NCBI GenBank assembly: GCA_958408685.1
Contig: CATYLC010000023.1
Location: forward strand, 1-32,135
Length of the DNA: 32,135 nt
From: an uncultured Collinsella sp.
GTDB taxonomy: Bacteria > Actinomycetota > Coriobacteriia > Coriobacteriales > Coriobacteriaceae
Reading direction: 5' to 3'
In this document: one piece after another, positions 24,848-31,367 of the stretch
Position numbering within the stretch: position 1 is the first letter of the stretch
How the letters are laid out: every line of letters starts with the position of its first letter
Position numbers and translations under genes: made by a program
The notes under the pieces: generated by a model
Told to the model about the DNA's origin: nothing
Databases searched by the model: none
Seen by the model: the letters and a program-made list of their open reading frames with translations, nothing else

Positions 24848-25781
24848 ACAGTTCAGTCACGACAACACTGTTGTAGACCTCGTCCCAACGGTCCATAACC
24901 AAATGCCCGGTCTTGGGATCCATGGCGTTGAGCTTGCCGCAGGCATTGGCGGTCTTGAGCACCGTGACGTCGTCGGCACCAGCAGCAATGGCATGCGCAA
25001 AGCCGGCGATGGTCGAGTCGCCGGAACCCGTCGCGTTCACAGCCGCAATCGCGGGCGTCTTGGCGCGGAATGCGCGACCCTCATGGAAGCCCACCGAACC
25101 GGCAGCGCCCATCGAAACGACAACCCAGGGAATACCGGCAAAGCGGCCATCGGCGGCGAGCGCCTCGCGCAGGGCATCGACATCATCAGTCGTAAAGGAC
25201 GTACCCAGCAGGCCGTTAATCTCGGTCAGGTTGGGCTTTACGAGCTCAGGCTTAGCGTCGGACTCCAGCGCGGCCTCCAGCGATGCACCCGAGGTGTCGA
25301 GCAGCACCTTGGCGCCCGCCTCCTCGGCGATCTTGACGAGCTCGGCATAGTAGCCGGCATCGACGCCGCGCGGCAGCGAGCCCGAAAGCGTCACAACGTC
25401 CGCCTTTGCTGCAAGCTCGGCGAATTTGGCCGTAAAGGCCTCGAGCTCGGCCGGGGCGATCTGCGGGCCGCTCTCCAAAAGCTCGGTCTGATTACCCTCG
25501 TGCAGAATATTCAGGCAAATGCGCGTCTCACCGGCGATGGGCACAAAGTCGTTCTTGACGCCGTCGGCATCCATAAGCTCAGCCATATAGGCACCCATGT
25601 GGCCGCCGAGCAGGCCAGTCGCGAGCACGTCGTCGCCCAGCTGCAGCAGCACACGGCTCACGTTGAGGCCCTTACCGCCAGCAGTCTTTTCGGGCGTCAC
25701 ACGGTTCACGTCGTCGATGATCAACTTGTCGAGCTGATAGCGCGTATCAATCGACGGGTTCATGGTAACGGTCAGAATCAT
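24846..25781 (-). CDS. lacC: Tagatose-6-phosphate kinase
   Basis: A 311-residue PfkB-family sugar kinase that phosphorylates tagatose-6-phosphate to the 1,6-bisphosphate. The start MILTVTMNPSID, AGGKGLNVSRVLLQLG, GETRICLNILHEGNQTE, SGSLPRGV, NATGSGDSTIAG and NAMDPKTGHL align by eye with lactococcal/staphylococcal LacC. 1-phosphofructokinase is the close alternative, but the lacAB neighbours favour LacC. ATG 25781 follows AGGAG by six bases. It is the last gene of lacA-lacB-lacX-lacC; the structured element at its stop codon probably forms the transcript end. Confidence 0.9.
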   Translation of the reverse strand: MILTVTMNPSIDTRYQLDKLIIDDVNRVTPEKTAGGKGLNVSRVLLQLGDDVLATGLLGGHMGAYMAELMDADGVKNDFVPIAGETRICLNILHEGNQTELLESGPQIAPAELEAFTAKFAELAAKADVVTLSGSLPRGVDAGYYAELVKIAEEAGAKVLLDTSGASLEAALESDAKPELVKPNLTEINGLLGTSFTTDDVDALREALAADGRFAGIPWVVVSMGAAGSVGFHEGRAFRAKTPAIAAVNATGSGDSTIAGFAHAIAAGADDVTVLKTANACGKLNAMDPKTGHLVMDRWDEVYNSVVVTEL

Positions 25782-25837
25782 ATTGAACTCCTGTTTCCGG
25801 GGCACGACACGCGCGGCCCCAAACATACGATAGCTCG

Positions 25838-26719
25838 TTAAAGGATCTCGATCTCAAAGCCGCGGGTAACGGTCTCCCCCGGCTTGGCCACCAGGCAGCC
25901 GCGCTTGTGCTCCAGAATATCGTCCTCGTCGGAACAGGTGGACAGGCCGCCCCACGGTTCCACGGCCACAAAGTCACCCTCGGGCTTGCTCCACACAATC
26001 AGGTACGGCATATCGGGGAACGTCAGGCGCACGCCCTTGTCCTCGGTCTTCTTGGTCAGCGTAACCACGCGGCTCTCGAGCACGTCAAAGATGGTCTCCG
26101 CGAAGTCAAAGAGTTCGTGGGTCAGCGGCAGGTCATGGCCAACCATCGGGTTCTTGCTGCGATGCTCAACATCAATCAGGCCCGTCGAGGGAACGGCAGT
26201 ACAGAGCTCGGCAGCCTCGCGCTGCTCAAAACGGAGCTCGTAGTCGTCATAGGACTCGCCCTCGTCAAGCGGGCACTTAAAGCCAGGGTGACCGCCCACA
26301 AAGAACGGCATGTCCTCGGTGCCCTCATTGGTCACCTCGTACGACACGGCCACCTTTTCCGAATCAATCGTGTAACGAGCAACGATCTTAAACGGATACG
26401 GGTACTGCTCGAGCAACTCGGCATGGTCGGTAGAGCTTAGGCTCAGCGCAACCATGTTGTCGCTCTGTTCCTCGAGCTTCCACTCCTGTTTGCGCGCAAA
26501 GCCGTGGCGGGCGAGCTTTACCTCGCGGCCACCCATGGTCGTTGCGTGACCGTCACGAAGGCCACCGCAGATCGGGAAACAAATGGGCGCCTGCCCCGAC
26601 CAGACCGCCGGGTCACCCTGCCACAGGTACTCACGGCCGTTGGCCACAATAGAAGTGAACGACCCGCCCGCCGTGCTCAACGCCACACGAATCAAACCGT
26701 TATCAAGAACAAACTCCAT
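25838..26719 (-). CDS. lacX: Aldose 1-epimerase-like protein, LacX type
   Basis: A 293-residue galactose-mutarotase-like protein. Family marks are VWSGQAPICFPICGGLRDG, LARHGFARKQEW, FFVGGHPGFKCPLDEGE and the acidic patch VAVEPWGGLSTC. It would interconvert anomers of a sugar or sugar phosphate. Lactococcal lac operons carry an equivalent gene, lacX, which supports the label. ATG 26719 follows GGAAGG by five bases. The 119-base gap to lacB has no gene. Confidence 0.82.
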   Translation of the reverse strand: MEFVLDNGLIRVALSTAGGSFTSIVANGREYLWQGDPAVWSGQAPICFPICGGLRDGHATTMGGREVKLARHGFARKQEWKLEEQSDNMVALSLSSTDHAELLEQYPYPFKIVARYTIDSEKVAVSYEVTNEGTEDMPFFVGGHPGFKCPLDEGESYDDYELRFEQREAAELCTAVPSTGLIDVEHRSKNPMVGHDLPLTHELFDFAETIFDVLESRVVTLTKKTEDKGVRLTFPDMPYLIVWSKPEGDFVAVEPWGGLSTCSDEDDILEHKRGCLVAKPGETVTRGFEIEIL

Positions 26720-26838
26720 AGGAGCCTTCCCTTTCTTACGACAGCCCGCCAAGTCAATAGGGCTGATAGCAAACCGGCCCGCGCCCCCTCACAGAAACGC
26801 GAGCCGTCAACGGACTAGTTAATTACGCCGGATACCCG

Positions 26839-27363
26839 CTAATCGTGGTACTCGCCGCGGTCCCACTTCTCCAGGAACTCGTCAAAGAAGTGCGGGTCGG
26901 CCTGAGCCTCGGCGTCGGCCTTATTGCAGGCATCGATCTTGGCAATCAGGGCATCGTGCTCGGGAGTCTTGTCGTAGGGCTCCTCCAGGAAGGCAAGCAT
27001 GATGTCGGCCATCAGGAACTCGCCGGTAATCTTGCCGCCGAAGCCCACGATGTTGGCGTTGAGCTCGCGACGGGCATACAGGGCAGAGGTCATGTCGCGA
27101 ACCAGAGCGCAGCGGGCGCCGGGAACCTTGTTGACGGCGTTGGTGATGCCGATGCCAGTGCCGCACAGGGCCACGCCAAAGTCGGCCTTGCCGCTGGCAA
27201 CAGCCTCGCCCACGGCCTTACCGTAGATGGGATAGTGCGTACGGGTGTGGCTGTAGGTGCCGCAGTCGAGCACCTTGTAGCCAGCCTGCTCCAGGCGGTC
27301 GGCCAGATAGATCTTCTCGTCCGTAACGATATGGTCGCAACCGATTGCGATGGTCTTCTTCAT
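26839..27363 (-). CDS. lacB: Galactose-6-phosphate isomerase subunit LacB
   Basis: A 174-residue RpiB/LacAB-fold subunit that, with LacA, converts galactose-6-phosphate to tagatose-6-phosphate. The sequence is very close to known LacB throughout: GCDHIVTDEK, TRTHYPIYGK, CGTGIGITNAVNKVPG, ALVRDMTSALYA, ELNANIVGFGGKI and the C-terminal DPHFFDEFLEKWDRGEYHD. The ATG has AAAGGA eight bases upstream. Confidence 0.96.
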   Translation of the reverse strand: MKKTIAIGCDHIVTDEKIYLADRLEQAGYKVLDCGTYSHTRTHYPIYGKAVGEAVASGKADFGVALCGTGIGITNAVNKVPGARCALVRDMTSALYARRELNANIVGFGGKITGEFLMADIMLAFLEEPYDKTPEHDALIAKIDACNKADAEAQADPHFFDEFLEKWDRGEYHD

Positions 27364-27426
27364 CAGAACGTCCTTTCGTCTGAATTCACAAGTTGAGGTA
27401 GAAGTTCGAGTTCTCGGTGGCTCTCG

Positions 27427-27855
27427 TTAGGCCATCTTGTTGAGCATGTCGACACGAATCTGGTGACGGCCGCCGGCGTACTGGGCGCGCAGGAACTCGC
27501 GGGCGATCTTCTTGGCGACCTCGGTGCCCACAACACCCGGGCCCATGGTGACCATGCGCGAGCCGTTGTGCTCGCGGGTCATGTAAGCGGAACGCTCGTC
27601 GGAAATGTTGGCGACGACCATGCCCTTGATCTTGACGGCGGCCATATAGGAGCCGACGCCGTACTTATCGAATGCGAAGCCCTGGGAATCCTTGTGCTCC
27701 AGCAGGTCCTTGGCAACGGCGGTCGCGGAATCGACAAAGTCCGCGGCAGGGGTCTCGGAATAGTCGACGACCTCGTGACCGTCGGCGATGAGCATCTCCT
27801 TGATGGACTCCTTCATCGACATACCGTCGGCATCGGAAGCGATTACAACCCTCAT
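27427..27855 (-). CDS. lacA: Galactose-6-phosphate isomerase subunit LacA
   Basis: A 142-residue partner of LacB, the usual LacA length. Motifs: VIASDADGMSMKESIKEML, EVVDYSETPAADFVDSA, FDKYGVGSYMAAVKIKGMVVANISDERSAYMTREHNGSRMV and GRHQIRVDMLNKM. AAGGAGG precedes the ATG. It is the first gene of the lacA-lacB-lacX-lacC run; the long AT-rich region upstream carries its promoter and several GTTC/GAAC repeats. Confidence 0.95.
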   Translation of the reverse strand: MRVVIASDADGMSMKESIKEMLIADGHEVVDYSETPAADFVDSATAVAKDLLEHKDSQGFAFDKYGVGSYMAAVKIKGMVVANISDERSAYMTREHNGSRMVTMGPGVVGTEVAKKIAREFLRAQYAGGRHQIRVDMLNKMA

Positions 27856-27908
27856 GACATCCTCCTTGAGAGATACGCAGGTGCGTAGTTTCTGTTTGGA
27901 AGTGTTGA

Positions 27909-27929
27909 ATCGCGTTCAGGTCCGGGCAT
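27909..27929 (-). promoter_or_regulatory. Leader motif shared with lacF
   Basis: Reading leftward, ATGCCCGGAC and CGCGAT are separated by five bases; lacF has ATGCCCGGACGCGAT at 29841-29827. Both lie 36-75 bases before the start codon, so they may be part of the 5' leader or overlap the promoter. Confidence 0.35.
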
Positions 27930-27940
27930 CTGAATGTGCG

Positions 27941-28039
27941 GTTCTTCACTGTTCATGTTTATTTGAACACATTCGAACAGTAACTGCAACAACTATTTGT
28001 TTATCTTTGTTCTTTTTTGAACAAATACCGTTCACGGAT
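27941..28039. promoter_or_regulatory. lacA upstream region with GTTC/GAAC boxes
   Basis: Contains TTTGTTC-N6-GAACAAA (28006-28025), GAACAAATACCGTTCACGGAT (28019-28039), GAAC at 27965 and 27975 and GTTC at 27941, 27951 and 28009. The pair at 28009 and 28030 is spaced 21 bases. The GAAC-N6-GAAC pair at 27965 also occurs upstream of lacF (29960 and 29970). Binding of a common activator is inferred. Confidence 0.45.
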
Positions 28040-28095
28040 GATTGCTGACCGTTTGGACCGAACGCGGACGCAGCGACCATGTGTTCAACAAACAA

Positions 28096-28128
28096 AAGGG
28101 CGGCCGAGAACGTGTCTCGGCCGCCCTT
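28096..28128 (-). terminator. Terminator of the membrane-protein gene
   Basis: Perfect 14-bp stem AAGGGCGGCCGAGA (28096-28109) with its complement at 28115-28128, followed leftward by TTGTTTGTT. It separates the membrane-protein gene from lacA. Confidence 0.85.
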
Positions 28129-28162
28129 CGGCGGCATTCCCCAGTATATACAGCTGTTTTAG

Positions 28163-29194
28163 CTACTCGGACTGCCCGCCCTTTTTGGCGTGCTTGGAAG
28201 GAGCGCTCAAGAAACGACCCGTCAAATAGTTCGCCGGGCCGGAAATATCGATCCCCAGCAGCACGTGTCCTAGCCACAGAAACGCCACGAGCACCAGCAG
28301 CGGGATAACGCACGAGGTCACGATCATCACGATGACGCCTTCGATGAGGTCGGTCACCTGCTGCACGATCTCGTCGGTCATCTGCTTGGCGCCGCTGGTC
28401 ACCGACGTAACAAGGCTCGATGCCCCATCAGTCAACTGCTCGAGCACGTTTTTGGACTCCGTGGTCTCGGATTTTTTCTTGTTCGATTTTGAGCTGGTCT
28501 CGGCTGACTTGTCCGTGATGTCGGCCGCATCCGCAGCGTCCGCAGCCTTTTGCTCAGCTTGCTCAATATTTACGCGATACGTTTCATCGACCTTCTGCGA
28601 CACCCATACGCTCGCGGGCACGAGCGCCATGCCGATCACGGCAACCACCAGCACGCGCGTCGCCACACGGCGCAGGACAGCGCTCGTGCTCCAGCGCCCG
28701 TGAATGCCGAGCGACACCGCAAAGAGCACCAACGCAAACGGGATTAAGATGCCCAGGCCAACCGACCACAAAATCGTGAGCAAATATTTCTCTAGGTATA
28801 GCACGGCAAGCACGATACCAAGGTTGCCTGAAAGCTGCGCGAGCTGCTCGGCAACCGGCGTTCCCGTATCACCCGGCAGCGCGGTAATGCCCGCAGACAG
28901 CGCCACGCACGAGGTCGTGAGCGCCAAAACGTTGCCTTTCTTTTGGTCGATGACCTCGATGGTGGAGTCCCAAGTTTTGGTATCGGCGAAATGCGGACGA
29001 GCCACAAAGCCCGACAACAGCGCCAGTACCACGAGCGCAACGATAAAGCCAATCTGCAGCTTTTTGTTTGCGCACACGACATCGGACAGGCTGGGCTGCA
29101 GCTCGGTTACCGTCGTGTGCTCGGTTATCTGGACAGGACGCCCATGAGCCATCACGTGCGCGTCTCTTTTTTGTATTGACCCGTTGTCCGGCAT
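28163..29194 (-). CDS. Multi-spanning membrane protein of unknown function
   Basis: A 343-residue protein not recognised as any family. A cytoplasmic-looking N-terminus of about 43 residues is followed by a helix at about 46-66, and further hydrophobic stretches near 86-107, 122-165 (probably two) and 176-198. A long polar region rich in Ala, Asp, Ser and Lys spans about 208-290 and is probably flexible or coiled. A final helix lies near 290-317, and the C-terminus is basic (SKHAKKGGQSE). GAGGAGG lies seven bases before ATG 29194. It has its own terminator, and lacF upstream also ends in one, so it is transcribed separately from the lac genes around it. Confidence 0.75.
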   Translation of the reverse strand: MPDNGSIQKRDAHVMAHGRPVQITEHTTVTELQPSLSDVVCANKKLQIGFIVALVVLALLSGFVARPHFADTKTWDSTIEVIDQKKGNVLALTTSCVALSAGITALPGDTGTPVAEQLAQLSGNLGIVLAVLYLEKYLLTILWSVGLGILIPFALVLFAVSLGIHGRWSTSAVLRRVATRVLVVAVIGMALVPASVWVSQKVDETYRVNIEQAEQKAADAADAADITDKSAETSSKSNKKKSETTESKNVLEQLTDGASSLVTSVTSGAKQMTDEIVQQVTDLIEGVIVMIVTSCVIPLLVLVAFLWLGHVLLGIDISGPANYLTGRFLSAPSKHAKKGGQSE

Positions 29195-29287
29195 TTGGAT
29201 ACCTCCTCAGTCCGGCCTGTATTGCGGATGAAATTATACCCACCGAGCAAAAATCGAACGGGAGGACGAAGGGAGCGCACCAAGACT

Positions 29288-29378
29288 GTCCCCAATGACT
29301 ATCTCCGGATGAGTTGCGGTGGAATAGGGATTGTTTTGCGCCCGTCGGCCCCTATTCAGTCCCTATTTCACCGCAACT
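29288..29378. repeat. REP-like unit with 22-bp hairpin
   Basis: GTCCCCAATGACTA (about 29289-29302) matches the REP unit at 24650-24663. An inverted repeat follows, 29312-29333 with 29357-29378 (AGTTGCGGTG...CACCGCAACT, two wobble-compatible mismatches), with CCCTATT repeated in the loop. It lies between lacF and the upstream end of the membrane-protein gene. Confidence 0.55.
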
Positions 29379-29390
29379 TGGAGGAGGACA

Positions 29391-29423
29391 GAAAAAGCCC
29401 TGTCGCGGGTAGCGGCAGGGCTT
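29391..29423 (-). terminator. lacF terminator
   Basis: Stem AAGCCCTGTCGC (29395-29406) with GCGGCAGGGCTT (29412-29423), one wobble pair, then TTTTT reading leftward; 30 bases past the lacF stop. Confidence 0.88.
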
Positions 29424-29452
29424 ATGGAAGGGAACTTGGTTGTGAGGACTCG

Positions 29453-29791
29453 TTAGGCGAGCTTGGCCTCGAGCTCGGCGATGCGCTTGTAGGCATCGAT
29501 GGTAAAGCGGGTCTGCTTCTCCAGGATCATAGTGGTCATGAGCGTGTCCTGAGCGTGAGCCATGATGAAGGTCATCTCCATCTCGCCACCGCCGGCCTCC
29601 TGCGAAAGCAGCTTGGTCTGCGTGTCGTGGGCACCGATGAGCGCATCGCTGGCATCCTTGTGCAGCTGTTCGGCCTTCTCAAAGTCACCCTCGCGAGCAG
29701 CATCGAGCGCTGCAAGCAGATCGGTCTGGGCGTCACCTGCATATGCGACAATCTCGAATCCAACCATCGAGATTTCTTCTTTGGTTGCCAT
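29453..29791 (-). CDS. lacF: PTS lactose/cellobiose-type EIIA
   Basis: A 112-residue all-helical phosphocarrier of the PTS lactose family. The phosphorylated histidine is H79 in FIMAHAQDTLMT, with the conserved Asp next to it (D82). The C-terminal helix KRIAELEAKL is typical of the trimer. It passes phosphate from HPr to the IIB domain of the lactose (or related beta-galactoside) permease. AAAGGAA lies seven bases before the ATG. It is monocistronic, with a terminator 30 bases after the stop. Sequence does not separate lactose from cellobiose or chitobiose, but the lacABC neighbours favour lactose/galactose. Confidence 0.92.
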   Translation of the reverse strand: MATKEEISMVGFEIVAYAGDAQTDLLAALDAAREGDFEKAEQLHKDASDALIGAHDTQTKLLSQEAGGGEMEMTFIMAHAQDTLMTTMILEKQTRFTIDAYKRIAELEAKLA

Positions 29792-29888
29792 ATTGCGTTC
29801 CTTTCACATATGAACCAATGGAGAGCATCGCGTCCGGGCATACGCGCTGCGTTGTGTATGACAGAAACAATAACATTCAAACAAAAAA

Positions 29889-29973
29889 GAACAGCTCAAA
29901 ACGTAATTTCGAACTATGAACGGTCACTTTTCGCCCGTGAACGGTTTTTAAACCAATCTGAACAATATCGAAC
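29889..29973. promoter_or_regulatory. lacF upstream region with phased GAAC boxes
   Basis: GAAC occurs at 29889, 29911, 29918, 29939, 29960 and 29970. The set 29918, 29939, 29960 and 29970 is spaced 21, 21 and 10 bases, about whole helical turns. On the reverse strand two boxes read ACCGTTCACGG and ACCGTTCAT. Nine-base boxes at a 21-base period resemble LytTR-type sites. Downstream, TTGTTT-N17-TCATAC is a possible promoter. Confidence 0.45.
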
Positions 29974-30005
29974 ACAATTAGCGGCAACCCAAACAGACCC
30001 GCGCC

Positions 30006-31010
30006 CTAGCGCCAATCGCGTACCGTATCGCCCTCGACGAGCACGCCCGGAAACAGCATGTGCTCCACACCGGGTTCAACGCCCTCGGCGCCGGCAATCT
30101 TGTCAACCGCCCACATGCCGACGCGCTTGTTGTCAAAGCGCACCGTAGTCAGGCGACAATCGGGCACGATATCGCCCAGGCTGTCATCAACACCCACCAC
30201 GCTCACGTCCTCGGGCACGCACTTTCCACGCGACTCGAGCCCGCGAATGCAGCCATATGCCATGGCATCGTTGGAGGCATAAATGGCCGTACAGGTCGGA
30301 TCGTCCGCCAGAGCCTGACCGGCGGCATATCCGCTCTGTGCCGTCCAGTCGCCGCGCACGAGCTGCGGGGGCTCAATGCCATGCGCGCGCAATGTCTCAC
30401 GCCAGCCTTCCTCGCGCCGCATGCCCGAAAGCGAGCGCTCGGGGCACGAGATAAAGTGCACAGTCTTGTGTCCCTGCCCCAGCAAATACTCGACCACCTG
30501 GCGCGAACAATCGAACTGGTCGTTATCGACCGTTGAACAGAGCGGGTGCTCCAACATCGTAACGAGCACCGTCTGCATGCCGGGCAGCGGCTCGAAGGTT
30601 CCAAAGTCCGCCGGCATGCGGTTCATAATCACAACCATGCCATCCACCGGCAGTGCGCTCATGCGCGACGATGCGCTCTCGAGGGTATACGGATGCCCGT
30701 CTACTTTAGTGAGGGTGATGGCATAGCCATGTTTGTCGGCCGCTGCGGCAAAGCCCTCCATACGGTCGAGATTGCCGGTGCCGGTAATGTTGAACATGGC
30801 GACGCCGACGGTCTTAAACTTGCCACGGCGCAACGATCGACCGGCAAAATTGGGGCGATACCCCAGCTCGCGCATGGCGGCACGCACGCGTTCCTTGGTC
30901 TCGGGGCGCACGCTGGGCGAATCGTGCACCGTACGCGAGACTGTCTGCTCCGAGACGCCCGCGAGGCGCGCTACGTCTTTGACGGATACCGATTTTTTAA
31001 CAGCGGCCAT
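30006..31010 (-). CDS. LacI-family repressor of the lac PTS region
   Basis: A 334-residue LacI/GalR protein paralogous to the one at 20308. HTH SVKDVARLAGVSEQTVSRTVHD (residues 8-29), then RPNFAGRSLRRGKFKTVGVAMF, PVDGMVVIMNRMPADFGTFEPLPGMQTV, AIYASNDAMAYGCIRGLESRG and DVSVVGVDDS. The recognition helix reads EQTVSR against QQTVSR in the paralogue. It is divergent from lacE; three operators lie in the gap, the nearest 16 bases before its own start, so autoregulation is likely. Its ribosome site (AAAGA) is weak. Lactose, galactose-6-phosphate or a derivative is the probable inducer. Confidence 0.9.
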   Translation of the reverse strand: MAAVKKSVSVKDVARLAGVSEQTVSRTVHDSPSVRPETKERVRAAMRELGYRPNFAGRSLRRGKFKTVGVAMFNITGTGNLDRMEGFAAAADKHGYAITLTKVDGHPYTLESASSRMSALPVDGMVVIMNRMPADFGTFEPLPGMQTVLVTMLEHPLCSTVDNDQFDCSRQVVEYLLGQGHKTVHFISCPERSLSGMRREEGWRETLRAHGIEPPQLVRGDWTAQSGYAAGQALADDPTCTAIYASNDAMAYGCIRGLESRGKCVPEDVSVVGVDDSLGDIVPDCRLTTVRFDNKRVGMWAVDKIAGAEGVEPGVEHMLFPGVLVEGDTVRDWR

Positions 31011-31025
31011 AGGTCGATCTTTCTA

Positions 31026-31039
31026 TGTCAACGATGCCA
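31026..31039 (+). promoter_or_regulatory. LacI-type operator lac-O1
   Basis: TGTCAACGATGCCA around a central CG, just upstream of the LacI gene start at 31010. Confidence 0.65.
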
Positions 31040-31121
31040 TTGGTGGCACCTTGCGCAGTCAAATGAAACGTCTTCAAGTATATCCAACGCCTCCCCCACC
31101 ATACGCTCACCACCCAAAACC

Positions 31122-31134
31122 TACCGTTCACCGA
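31122..31134 (+). promoter_or_regulatory. ACCGTTCACCG motif between lacI and lacE
   Basis: TACCGTTCACCGA is identical to the pflB upstream copy (2951-2963) over 13 bases. An inverted CGAACGG follows at 31149-31155. Confidence 0.45.
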
Positions 31135-31170
31135 CATTTTTGCTTCCCCGAACGGCTTTTGTCTACCAAA

Positions 31171-31184
31171 TGTTAACGTTGCCA
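31171..31184 (+). promoter_or_regulatory. LacI-type operator lac-O2
   Basis: TGTTAACGTTGCCA, half-sites TGTTAA and TTGCCA around CG, midway between the divergent genes. Confidence 0.7.
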
Positions 31185-31277
31185 TTGTGCAAACACAGAG
31201 CCACCGGGCGGCTCAAACGTTTACGCATAAGGAATCGACGGTTCGCAGGCACAGGAACCACCGGTTCGCGTCTTTTT

Positions 31278-31306
31278 TTGTGTCGCAAAATGGCAACGTC
31301 AACATT
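31278..31306 (+). promoter_or_regulatory. Putative lacE promoter containing operator lac-O3
   Basis: TTGTGT (31278-31283), 17-base spacer and AACATT (31301-31306). The inverted operator TGGCAACGTCAACA (31291-31304) lies within it, an arrangement suited to repression. The -10 match is poor. Confidence 0.4.
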
Positions 31307-31367
31307 TTGGCAACCGAACGCCAAAAGCTACCATCGTTGCTAACCCACCGACTCTTAGGAGCATTGC

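Noticed and set aside
24595..24848. CRISPR-like array suspected from repeated GC-rich blocks
   Set aside because: Repeats are inverted and nested, not evenly spaced direct repeats, and no cas gene is present.
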